Shown in pieces: positions 18,501 through 24,905 of a DNA stretch of 26,595 nt (the stretch's first letter is position 1; each line of letters begins with the position of its first letter). The notes under the pieces are model-generated. The model was given only the letters and a program-made list of their open reading frames with translations. It was not told the DNA's origin and ran no database searches. The stretch covers positions 1-26,595 of the forward strand of contig CAAGCE010000042.1 of the NCBI GenBank assembly GCA_900768245.1. The letters are read 5' to 3'. The translations under genes were made by a program, and so were the position numbers. The DNA is from Oscillospiraceae bacterium. Lineage in GTDB: Bacteria; Bacillota; Clostridia; Oscillospirales; Ruminococcaceae.

Positions 18501-19223
18501 ATGTTCGGCAATGACCGCAACTGCACCCGAATAGTCCATAGGGTAAATATGACCGTAATAAAGCAGTGCAATAACAGGCTTTTTATCATCAAACGGAAAG
18601 TCCTTTGAAAACTCGTTAAAGCTGCCGTAATATTTCATATCTTTTGCTCTGCAAACAGCTGCGGATGGAACTTCTCTCGGTTCGGACGGCTTCGGAAGCT
18701 TTTTTGCACCACCGTAATCACGCAGGATAAGATACAGCATATTAAGGATATTCTGATGATCGGCAACATAGAAATACTTGCATATGAGCGAATAATTTCT
18801 CATATCACGCATTTTCCCCGGCATGATCTTTCCCATTGACTCCGCCATAGACTGCATTTTTTTCATTGCAGCCATATCAGGCTTTTTTCCGCCTGAGGCT
18901 TTCATTGATGCAGCTGAAAAGCTGCCCAGCTTCATATATTCTCTTGCGGAATTTCCATATGGGATAACATCGCCTTTGCAGTCTTTAAGTCCCTCGTAAA
19001 CGGCTTTTATCGTTTCGGCAGGACTTCCCATAAGGTCAACAAAAACCATATCGGAAGTTTTTATATCCGATATGAGCCGAGCTGTTTTTTCCTTGCTGTA
19101 TTCTGTCACCGCATAGTAAATATGCAGGTCGAGCAGGTCAGGTTCAAGCTTTGCTATCTCCTTTGCAGCTTTCATAAGGCATTTTACGGACGGTGCGGAA
19201 ACAGTTATAAATGTAAATTTCAT
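15543..19223 (-). CDS. cobN: CobN/BchH-like large chelatase subunit
   Basis: At 1226 residues this matches the large porphyrin- or corrin-binding subunit of class I chelatases. Diagnostic segments are PPHHQY (546-551), GTHGTLEFLKGKE (571-583) and the C-terminal NPKWIDGMLAHKYHGA. Aerobic bacteria use CobN to put cobalt into hydrogenobyrinate diamide; BchH uses magnesium; a CobN-like protein of Bacteroides haem-uptake operons (HmuS) is thought to work on haem. Here a separate cobalt chelatase, CbiK, already serves the anaerobic route, so the substrate is open. Residues 107-141 form an unusual Met-rich stretch with nine methionines. The start overlaps the ABC ATPase stop by four bases, and chlI- and chlD-like genes follow directly, so the three-subunit set is complete. 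Gene symbol refers to family, not proven reaction. Confidence 0.92.
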   Translation of the reverse strand: MKFTFITVSAPSVKCLMKAAKEIAKLEPDLLDLHIYYAVTEYSKEKTARLISDIKTSDMVFVDLMGSPAETIKAVYEGLKDCKGDVIPYGNSAREYMKLGSFSAASMKASGGKKPDMAAMKKMQSMAESMGKIMPGKMRDMRNYSLICKYFYVADHQNILNMLYLILRDYGGAKKLPKPSEPREVPSAAVCRAKDMKYYGSFNEFSKDFPFDDKKPVIALLYYGHIYPMDYSGAVAVIAEHLQRYANVLPIAVSGMDSLNDGKLKKLLTGFLPKKPELVMNCMSFRLSAGPMGGNISAGTDLLKELNVPYLHPFFMSRRTEKEWIDSVQGNTPSETLISVMLPEQDGAVLTLPVGAKTEPAYDEEFDVTSDEIKIIEERLEALADRAEKFIALRAKSNSEKKIAIICYNYPPGEANVFGGAFLDTFQSVSSILSLLKNNGFNSDDVSAEKLMSDFINGGLVNTGKYSDGGKMLKYPLSDYKKFLSGFADKDAVINAWGEPGGEIMTDEKGDFLIPAAAYGNIIVGIQPSRGIHEDNDKLYHDKSIPPHHQYIAFYKYISEKFGADAVIHVGTHGTLEFLKGKECGMSGMCYPDLLLGDMPHFYLYYCGNPSEATIAKRRSHASLIGYQPPVFVQSGLYGEYAELSAMLDEYHHQLSFSESAAAEVKHNIEELAEKLNLPFELEELESELYRLNSSLIPKGLHIFGQDYTDEEALCYVCELLKKPHDDVPSLSELAAEELGEDLTQAEEYGGEKLRRINSLAELYFEKYFGCDAVPDKLRCTIEYGRKKYDEIRRNAENEQLLNALSCGYIPAKPAGDIYRSPEVLPSGYNLYQFDQRFVPTLTAYQRGVRTAENTINTYYKEYGTYPNSTAVILWGLETSRTHGETIGQIMGYLGARLAKENSAWNPKYELIPIEELGRPRIDVTINICGFFRDLFPNLIDNLDDLLHLANDADETDEQNYMKANSARLYSYLIDKGYDEEDAASLSVTRIFGPQEGEYGTGITSIIETKAWEKEEQIGSQFLSSLHYAYSRKMHGSDTSDLYEQNLKSVEIVSQVRDNNEYEIIDLDHYYEFFGGLAKSVEMVKGRKAVMLITDTTGAAPITESAEKAVAKGIRTRVLNPKWIDGMLAHKYHGAQKIADRFENVMGLAATTGAVEQWVYNDLCEKYAQDEEMCRRMAENNPYAYMDILEQMEEYSRRGYWDASEEQLEAIRNAYLETENTIEGES

Positions 19224-20011
19224 TGCTTCATCCTCTTTGCATAAAATACAGGCGAATTGTCCTCGCTGTCGGAAAGTATTTCCGCTTCAACACGGAATAC
19301 ATTTTCCAGTTCGCCGTTTTCGATAAGCTCTCTCGGTGCGCCGATAGTGTGTATTTTGCTGTTATTCAGCAGAATAAGCTCGTCTGAATACCTCGCCGCA
19401 TGGTTCATATCATGAAGTACCATAACAACGGTTATGCCTTCTTCACGGTTGAGTGCAGCAACAAGCTCCATTATTTCCAACTGATGCGCAATATCAAGAT
19501 ATGTTGTAGGCTCGTCCAGCAGCATTATCTCAGGCTTCTGCGCAATTGCCATTGCAATTCTTGCACGCTGCCTTTCACCACCTGAAAGAGCGTTTATCTT
19601 GCGGCTTTGCAGCTTTGTCATACCTGTACGATCTATTGCCCATTCAACAATGCTCTTGTCATCAGCATCTGAGCCTGCCCACCATTTTTTATGGGCATAT
19701 CTGCCGTATTCCACCAGTGTTTTTACGGTTATATCACTCATACTTGTATCATTCTGGCAAAGCACAGCCATTTTCTGTGCAACGAGCTTTGTATTGGTGC
19801 GGAAAATGTTTCTGCCGTCAAGCAGGACTTCTCCGCTTTCGGGACGGAGATTTCGGCTCATTGCTCTTATGAGAGTTGTCTTTCCGCAGCCGTTAGGTCC
19901 TATTATGGAATATATTTTTCCTTGCTGTATATCAAGGCTTATCCCATCAAGAATACGGTAATTTCGATAGCCTGCGCAAAGGTTTCTTACAGATAAAACG
20001 GTATTTCCCAT
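19220..20011 (-). CDS. ABC importer ATPase, FecE/BtuD family
   Basis: The ATPase powers uptake of an iron-siderophore, haem, cobalamin or related ligand through the adjacent permease. Counting from the ATG at 20011 (263 residues), Walker A is GPNGCGKTT (38-46), the signature is LSGGERQRARIAMAI (142-156), Walker B is IMLLDEPTTYLD (162-173) and the switch histidine is in VLHDMNHA (198-205). An in-frame GTG at 20017 directly follows the permease stop; I prefer the ATG at 20011 because AGGTG lies just upstream of it. Riboswitch control and cbi neighbours favour a corrinoid or precursor as cargo, but other tetrapyrroles cannot be excluded. Confidence 0.93.
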   Translation of the reverse strand: MGNTVLSVRNLCAGYRNYRILDGISLDIQQGKIYSIIGPNGCGKTTLIRAMSRNLRPESGEVLLDGRNIFRTNTKLVAQKMAVLCQNDTSMSDITVKTLVEYGRYAHKKWWAGSDADDKSIVEWAIDRTGMTKLQSRKINALSGGERQRARIAMAIAQKPEIMLLDEPTTYLDIAHQLEIMELVAALNREEGITVVMVLHDMNHAARYSDELILLNNSKIHTIGAPRELIENGELENVFRVEAEILSDSEDNSPVFYAKRMKQ

Positions 20012-20017
20012 AAGCAC

Positions 20018-21010
20018 CTACTTTCTCAGCAGATACAGGAAGAACGGAACTCCCAGTACCGCCATTACTATTCCGACAGGTATTTCAGTCGGACTTAAAA
20101 CTGTTCGTGCAAAAGTGTCGCTGAGCATTACAAGAGCCGCTCCCAGAAGTGCCGTTGCAGGGAACATTATCTTATAGTTATTGCCGAGTATAAGTCTTAT
20201 GCTGTGGGGAACGATAAGTCCGACAAATCCGAGCAGACCTACAACGCTTACAGCCGATGCGGCAAGAAGTGCCGCAAGTGCCGTAAATCCAAGCCTTGTA
20301 AGCTCAACATTAAGTCCAAGACCTCTTGCCGTGTCATCACCGAGAACAAGTATATTCAGCTTGTCGGCAAAGATCACCGCAAGGAGCAGACCTGCAGCAG
20401 TATAGGGGAGTATTGTCCTTACTTCGCCCCAGCTTCGGGAAGAAAGACTGCCGTTCATAAATGTAAGCGCACCGTGAACTCTGTCGCTGAAAAAGACAAG
20501 TATTGCGGAAATGCCTGCACCGAAAAGTTCCGATACGGCAACACCGGAAAGCACTATTCTTGTTGGGTCAATGCCGCCTTTCCAAGCCAGAAGATATATT
20601 ATAGCCGCAGCAAGCATCGCTCCGGCAAATGCAACTATCGGAACAAGATTCTGCCATTGCGGAAAAACAACAAGTATCAGTATGCCGAAAAGTCCCGCAC
20701 CGCTGCTTATACCGATAATTGAAGGGTCGGCCAGAGGATTTTTCATAACCCCCTGAAGTATCGAACCCGAAAGTGCAAGATTTATTCCGACCAAAGCAGC
20801 AAGTATCATTCTCGGCAGTCTTATATTCCATATGACCTTGTTGTTTGTTCCCGTATGGTCGCCTGCAATGGTATTCATAATATCCGAAACGGAAATATCC
20901 ATTGTTCCGACAACATTTCCGAGAATAAACGCAAATACAACTGCCGCCGCAAGAACAGCAAGAACTATGATTTTAAATGAAGCTGTTTCTCTGAAAGCTG
21001 TTTTTTCCAT
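20018..21010 (-). CDS. ABC importer permease, FecCD/BtuC family
   Basis: The 330-residue integral membrane protein has the hydrophobic pattern of about nine to ten helices usual for this family. Family motifs are RLPRMILAALVGINLALSG (64-82), the nearby NPLADPSIIG segment, GLLGFVGLIVPH in the cytoplasmic coupling region, and the C-terminal PTEIPVGIVMAVLGVPFFLYLL. It forms the transmembrane pore with the ATPase encoded next, fed by the binding lipoprotein encoded before it. The ATG shares one base with the binding-protein stop (TGATG). Confidence 0.93.
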   Translation of the reverse strand: MEKTAFRETASFKIIVLAVLAAAVVFAFILGNVVGTMDISVSDIMNTIAGDHTGTNNKVIWNIRLPRMILAALVGINLALSGSILQGVMKNPLADPSIIGISSGAGLFGILILVVFPQWQNLVPIVAFAGAMLAAAIIYLLAWKGGIDPTRIVLSGVAVSELFGAGISAILVFFSDRVHGALTFMNGSLSSRSWGEVRTILPYTAAGLLLAVIFADKLNILVLGDDTARGLGLNVELTRLGFTALAALLAASAVSVVGLLGFVGLIVPHSIRLILGNNYKIMFPATALLGAALVMLSDTFARTVLSPTEIPVGIVMAVLGVPFFLYLLRK

Positions 21011-22089
21011 CAGAATGTTTCTTCCACCTCTCCGTATATTTCGGGGTAAATGCTCTGTGCCATATATTTTATTGCGTCAACATAATAAGGACCCGCATTG
21101 TAAAGATAATACTGCTGCGGAAGATAAATTACCTTGCCCTCGTTTATAGCATTTACAGAGCTCCATGCAGGATTTGATGCAAACTGTTCTTCAACGGTCT
21201 TTTTAGCTTCTTCATTGCTTGAGATCATTGTTGTAACAAGAACATAATCGGGGTTTTTTTCAACGATGTATTCAATGTCGAGCGGTGTCGTTTCAGAACC
21301 GACAGTATCCGGAGCAAGTCCCGATGCAATATTGTCAAGCTCCAATATCTGCGCAATGTCACCTGCGATGCTGTTGTCAAGCTTTACCGCAAGTGACTTT
21401 GATGTAACATAAAGTATAACTACTGATATATCATCGTTGGGAAGCTTGTCTGTAATCTCTTTTTTGCCGTTTTCAAGTTCGGCAATACGCTGCTCCGCAA
21501 GTTCATCCTGACCGAGAAGCTTTCCGAATGCACGGTATGTATCAATAACACCCGAAAAGCCTCTGATATGTGTCTGGATAACGTTATAACCCATTTCACG
21601 AAGCTTTGCACCCTGTGTTGACTGAGTTCCGACCTGAGAAATGATAAGATCCGGTTCTTCTGCAATTACCGCCTCCATATCAATTGAGTAAACAGGACCT
21701 ATCTGCGGAAGAGACTTTATTTCGTCCTCATAACCCTCTGTAAGGCGGATATTATCGCTGACATCAGATGTACATATAGACTTTCCACCCAGGTCATACC
21801 ATATGTTTAGAGGCGTACCCGATAAAACGGCTGTTTTTTCAGGCTTTGTGTCAATAGTTGTTTCATAATTGAGGTAGTCACGGACGGTAAGGGGATAATC
21901 ATCGCCGGTCACAAGTATAGCTGCTTCATCATCTGATACCTTATCGGCTGCCGCTGCGTTCTTCAGCCCACCCATACCCGAATTGTTTGCAGTCGTTTCA
22001 GATGCTGCGTCTGACGATGCCGATGATGAACAGCCTGCCGATAAAAGCATAGCTGCCGCCAATAATGCTGTTAAAATTTTCTTTTTCAT
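21010..22089 (-). CDS. ABC importer substrate-binding lipoprotein (periplasmic binding protein 2 / BtuF-FepB type)
   Basis: The 359-residue protein has a signal peptide ending in LSAGC with acylated Cys20, a Ser/Ala/Thr linker, then the two-lobe fold joined by a long helix that is typical of metal-chelate binding proteins. Visible family features are IGPVYSIDMEAVIAEEPDLII (two adjoining segments near 132-152), GYNVIQTH, the helix region around FGKLLGQDELAEQRIAE, and NEGKVIYLP near the C-terminus. It should capture the ligand outside the membrane and hand it to the permease. Six bases separate it from cbiK, and GAAAGGA lies upstream. Ligand identity is inferred from context only. Confidence 0.9.
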   Translation of the reverse strand: MKKKILTALLAAAMLLSAGCSSSASSDAASETTANNSGMGGLKNAAAADKVSDDEAAILVTGDDYPLTVRDYLNYETTIDTKPEKTAVLSGTPLNIWYDLGGKSICTSDVSDNIRLTEGYEDEIKSLPQIGPVYSIDMEAVIAEEPDLIISQVGTQSTQGAKLREMGYNVIQTHIRGFSGVIDTYRAFGKLLGQDELAEQRIAELENGKKEITDKLPNDDISVVILYVTSKSLAVKLDNSIAGDIAQILELDNIASGLAPDTVGSETTPLDIEYIVEKNPDYVLVTTMISSNEEAKKTVEEQFASNPAWSSVNAINEGKVIYLPQQYYLYNAGPYYVDAIKYMAQSIYPEIYGEVEETF

Positions 22090-22095
22090 GATCCT

Positions 22096-22860
22096 TTATC
22101 CTTTCAGTACATTGTTTATGTGTTCGCAGTAAAGTGACCTTATTTCAGGATATTCACCAAGACCCTTTAAAACACATTTTACTTCGATGCCGGCTGCTTC
22201 AAGATGTGATTTCATGCTGTCAGGGGAATTTCCTGTCATATCATTTTCAGCATGATCACCTGCAACAAACATAAGCGGCATTAGTGCGACCTTTTTCTTT
22301 TCGCAAAGCTTTAGTTCGGCTATAACATCGTCAATTGTCGGCTCAGCTTCAACAGTAGTTGTGTAAATATTATCAAAATCAAGTTCAACGCATACCCTGC
22401 GGAAGCTTGTGTAAGCTTTGTTTGCTGAATGTTCTGTGCCATGTCCCATAAGTACAACGGTTTCATTGGGGAACTTTTCAGCAATTATCCGGCATACCTT
22501 TCCCATATCATCTTTGCTTTCAAGCAGAGGCGCACCGACTTTTATAAGCTGAAAATCATTTTTGTACTTCTTTGTTGTATCAAGCAGCATTTCATATTCA
22601 AATCCTGCAATAAAATGAGTCGGCTGAATGATAACTTCAGTAAAGCCGTTTTCTTTAAGACGGGATAGAGCTTCATCAGCTGTGTCAAAATTCAGTCCCT
22701 GTTTTTTCAGTGCAGAAAGCACCTTGGGACTTGTAAGAGCCGTAAAGATCTCATAGTCGGAAAATGCTGCTTCAAATGTTTCTTTCAGCGCAAGTACAGA
22801 GTTTTCAAATGCATTTATTCGGCTTGTTCCGAAGCTTGCTTCAATTATTGCTTTTTTCAT
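22096..22860 (-). CDS. cbiK: Sirohydrochlorin cobaltochelatase, class II
   Basis: CbiK inserts Co2+ into sirohydrochlorin without ATP, the committing step of anaerobic cobalamin synthesis. The 254-residue protein starts MKKAIIEASFGTS and carries the metal-binding residues in GHGTEH (His140), VEAEPT (Glu172) and AGDHAENDM (His203), with IQPTHFIAGFEYE (78-90) also conserved. No signal peptide is present, so it is the cytoplasmic form. AAAGGAG lies six bases upstream of the ATG. It is the first firmly recognised gene after the riboswitch and terminator. Confidence 0.95.
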   Translation of the reverse strand: MKKAIIEASFGTSRINAFENSVLALKETFEAAFSDYEIFTALTSPKVLSALKKQGLNFDTADEALSRLKENGFTEVIIQPTHFIAGFEYEMLLDTTKKYKNDFQLIKVGAPLLESKDDMGKVCRIIAEKFPNETVVLMGHGTEHSANKAYTSFRRVCVELDFDNIYTTTVEAEPTIDDVIAELKLCEKKKVALMPLMFVAGDHAENDMTGNSPDSMKSHLEAAGIEVKCVLKGLGEYPEIRSLYCEHINNVLKG

Positions 22861-22981
22861 TTAGTTCTCCTTTTTGAATGGCATATACTGCCAGCTTTTT
22901 ATAGAATACAATTTCAATGCTGAGTTCATCCACAGATAAATCCTTTTTGGGGCAGACGATTGAAAGCATTGTTATAAGCAT
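22841..22981 (-). CDS. Candidate small membrane protein or gene remnant overlapping the cbiK start
   Basis: This frame is open from just after a TAA inside the terminator stem (23048-23050) to a TGA at 22841, which lies inside cbiK in another frame. From the first ATG it encodes 46 residues; the open frame upstream adds about 22 more codons without an ATG. The conceptual product reads like real protein: a charged lead-in (EIEKIAA), a hydrophobic segment (IVALIMLITMLSIVC), then an amphipathic tail (KKDLSVDELSIEI, FYKKLAVYAIQKGEL). No ribosome site precedes the ATG. It may be a coupled leader peptide, a truncated remnant of a membrane protein, or chance. Family not recognised. Confidence 0.3.
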   Translation of the reverse strand: MLITMLSIVCPKKDLSVDELSIEIVFYKKLAVYAIQKGELNEKSNN

Positions 22982-23032
22982 AATCAGGGCAACGATCGCA
23001 GCAATTTTTTCAATTTCATAATTTTCTGCAAT

Positions 23033-23077
23033 AAATAAAAAAGGACATTATCCATGCCGCAGCAGGGATAATGTCCT
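23033..23077 (-). terminator. Intrinsic terminator in the cobalamin leader
   Basis: A perfect 12-base-pair stem, AGGACATTATCC (23077-23066 on the minus strand) with GGATAATGTCCT (23053-23042), closes a 12-base loop and is followed at once by UUUUU, then A and UUU (23041-23033). It lies about 165 bases after the riboswitch core and about 170 bases before cbiK. It is the obvious candidate for the expression platform that stops transcription when cobalamin is bound. Confidence 0.85.
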
Positions 23078-23100
23078 ATCGCTTTATTCTTTCACATTTT

Positions 23101-23187
23101 ATGATATGCCAAAAACACCCATTTTGCAAAATGCAAAAAAAGGCAGCACAAACAGACCGTCGAAACAGTCATTTTTTCGCATATCAT
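23101..23187 (-). other. Folded leader segment between riboswitch and terminator
   Basis: A perfect 9-base closing pair, ATGATATGC (23101-23109) and GCATATCAT (23179-23187), encloses two smaller hairpins. One is TTTTGCA/TGCAAAA within 23122-23140; the other is GACTG/CGGTC near 23156-23171. The segment has no good open frame. It may transmit the riboswitch state to the terminator, or be a separate structured element. The role is inferred. Confidence 0.5.
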
Positions 23188-23240
23188 CATTTACGTTCCG
23201 GAGTTCCGCAGACTATAAACAACACCCTGTTACGGGAAAA

Positions 23241-23470
23241 ATACAGGCAAGTATTCCGACTTATTGTCTGCCGAAACTATCGGCTCACATACGCCTTCCC
23301 GGAGAATAATCCCCAGTGACTGACATTACATCATGTATGCTTAAGTTATGCTCGAATAACGTTCATAACTGACAAAATACGGCAACGGCCTTGCTCAGGA
23401 TTCGCACCTGATTCCTTGTTAGGCTCGGCAGCTTTTTGAAAAGATCTGCTTTTGCACCTATATTCCGACA
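23241..23470 (-). promoter_or_regulatory. Cobalamin riboswitch (adenosylcobalamin-type aptamer)
   Basis: Read on the minus strand, the conserved blocks appear in order: GGTGCAAAAGC at the 5' side, the core GGAATCAGGTGCGAATCCTG followed by AGCAAGGCCG (23414-23385), AGTCACTGGG, GGGAAGGC (23301-23294), and the terminal B12-box-like AGTCGGAATACTTGCCT (23261-23245). The 5' ATAGGTGCAA and 3' TTGCCTGTAT ends can form the closing stem. Ligand binding in this class normally lowers expression of the downstream genes, here the 17-gene cobalamin operon. Confidence 0.93.
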
Positions 23471-23488
23471 AATATTCATATATTTGCT

Positions 23489-23517
23489 ATTTTATCATTT
23501 AGCGGATTTGTTGTCAA
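23489..23517 (-). promoter_or_regulatory. Sigma-A type promoter of the cobalamin operon
   Basis: On the minus strand a perfect TTGACA (23517-23512) is followed after exactly 17 bases by TAAAAT (23494-23489), preceded by an extended -10 TGA. Transcription would begin near 23482, about a dozen bases before the riboswitch, giving an untranslated leader of about 620 bases ahead of cbiK. Confidence 0.88.
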
Positions 23518-23585
23518 GAATTATTTTGTTAATTCAGGTTGCAAAGAAAATGTAAATATAAAAAGCACTTGTTATTTTTGATTTT

Positions 23586-23876
23586 TTATAATATTAACGG
23601 CTGATCCTGGGAAAATCCTTTTTCGATACCTAAAATATCAATTTTAGTTTCCCATTTGTTGCCTAAACGATAGAACCTTACTGAATCTGATTTTTCGTCT
23701 ATAATTTTTAAAATATCTGATTTGAAATTGATAAGTTGTGAAGAATCCATCATTATTTCAAAAACAGAATTTTGAACCCTTACACCATATTGTTCACATA
23801 ATTTTGCAACTTTTCTCAATCTTTTAGCTCCGTTAGGCTTTGTAAAATCAACATCATAAGTCAGCAAAATCATCAT
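23586..23876 (-). CDS. cas2: CRISPR-associated endoribonuclease/adaptation protein Cas2
   Basis: Cas2 bridges two Cas1 dimers in the spacer-integration complex. The 96-residue protein has the ferredoxin-like start MILLTYDVD (2-10) with the metal-site aspartate, followed by GAKRLRKVAKLCEQYG, VRVQNSVFEI (33-42) and a conserved C-terminal beta-strand region. It matches the length and pattern of subtype I-C Cas2. It begins six bases after the cas1 stop, with GGAG 12 bases upstream of the first ATG. No intrinsic terminator is seen between its stop and the cobalamin promoter. Confidence 0.95.
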   Translation of the reverse strand: MMILLTYDVDFTKPNGAKRLRKVAKLCEQYGVRVQNSVFEIMMDSSQLINFKSDILKIIDEKSDSVRFYRLGNKWETKIDILGIEKGFSQDQPLIL

Positions 23877-23882
23877 TTCTAT

Positions 23883-24905
23883 TCATCTCCATATAAAAGG
23901 CGGATAACCATCAATATCACCACGGAAATATTTTGATAAAAGCATAGCCTGGCAATATGGGATCAATCCAATCGGTATTTTTTCTTTAAGATAAGGGTGG
24001 GTGATTATTTCTTTTTTTCTTAACTGCCATTCCTGAATAACCTTTCTTTTGACCTTATCTTTTAGCTTATATTCTGTGTTTTCCACATCAAAATCCGAAG
24101 CTGTTATCTGCTTAAGATTAATCAATGTAACTACGAATCTGTCACACAGTGGTGCTCTGAGTTCTTCCATAAGATCAAGAGCCATAGAAGGTCTGCCGGG
24201 CCTTAGTGTATGAAGATAGCCTGCCGATGGATCAATACCAACTGATTCTAAGGCCGATTGAGTATCATTCTTCAAAAGCATATATACAAATGAAAGTAAA
24301 GCGTTTACACGGTTTTCCGGTGGACGTCTGCTTCGTTTTTCAAACATCATTTCTGTTTCTTCTGTTTTTAACATTGAATCAAATGCTCTGAAATATATGG
24401 TAGCGGCTGCGCCTTCTATTCCTCTTATGCTGTCTATTGTTTTGGCGGTTTCAAGGCTGTTTTCCTGCTCGAGAAGCTTTTCTGCCTGTTCTTTAAGTAT
24501 AGATGCTTTTTCTTCTGTTGTATTTCTGGCAGCTCTTGTTAATATATTTCTGCTGTTAACTATTTTCCCAAGTATTATATTGCGAACGATATTTGTCGAA
24601 TCACTTGAATCTATCAATTCATACTGCTTTTTTCTTAAAAGCACATTTCCGCTAACACATCCATATATTCTTCCGTAAAATTTTCCGTTATCGGAATGAA
24701 AAGAAAGTGCAATTCCATTCTCTCCGCAAAAACCAATGAATGGGGTTGAAACTGTTGTATTGCATAAACAGGTTATTGATTCTATTGTATGTGCGGGTAT
24801 CCTTACCTTTTCTGTACCATCGACTATAACACATATTGATTTATTTTCACAATGCAGGTAGCTTCCGCTTGTCAAAATATAAAGAACATTTTTCAGCTGT
24901 TTCAA
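23883..24905 (-). CDS. cas1: CRISPR integrase Cas1, subtype I-C type
   Basis: Cas1 cuts and joins new spacers into the array. The 340 residues begin like I-C Cas1 (KNVLYILTSGSYLHCENKS, 5-23) and carry the expected metal-binding residues: Glu164 in RGIEGAAA, His232 in GYLHTLRPGRPS, and the acidic Asp244/Glu247/Glu248 in LDLMEELR. The start codon is TTG, inside a TTGA overlap with the cas4 stop; GGAGG about ten bases upstream supports it. Full length, no disruption. Confidence 0.96.
   Translation of the reverse strand: MKQLKNVLYILTSGSYLHCENKSICVIVDGTEKVRIPAHTIESITCLCNTTVSTPFIGFCGENGIALSFHSDNGKFYGRIYGCVSGNVLLRKKQYELIDSSDSTNIVRNIILGKIVNSRNILTRAARNTTEEKASILKEQAEKLLEQENSLETAKTIDSIRGIEGAAATIYFRAFDSMLKTEETEMMFEKRSRRPPENRVNALLSFVYMLLKNDTQSALESVGIDPSAGYLHTLRPGRPSMALDLMEELRAPLCDRFVVTLINLKQITASDFDVENTEYKLKDKVKRKVIQEWQLRKKEIITHPYLKEKIPIGLIPYCQAMLLSKYFRGDIDGYPPFIWR

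Noticed and set aside
20204..20722. 172-codon plus-strand open frame opposite the permease gene
   Set aside because: Lys/Cys/Ser-rich translation typical of the complement of a membrane-protein gene; no homologous pattern seen.
23245..23469. GTCGGAATA direct repeat at both ends of the riboswitch as a possible insertion target duplication
   Set aside because: One copy belongs to the conserved 3' box of the aptamer, and the interval is a riboswitch without mobile-element features, so the match is most likely coincidence.
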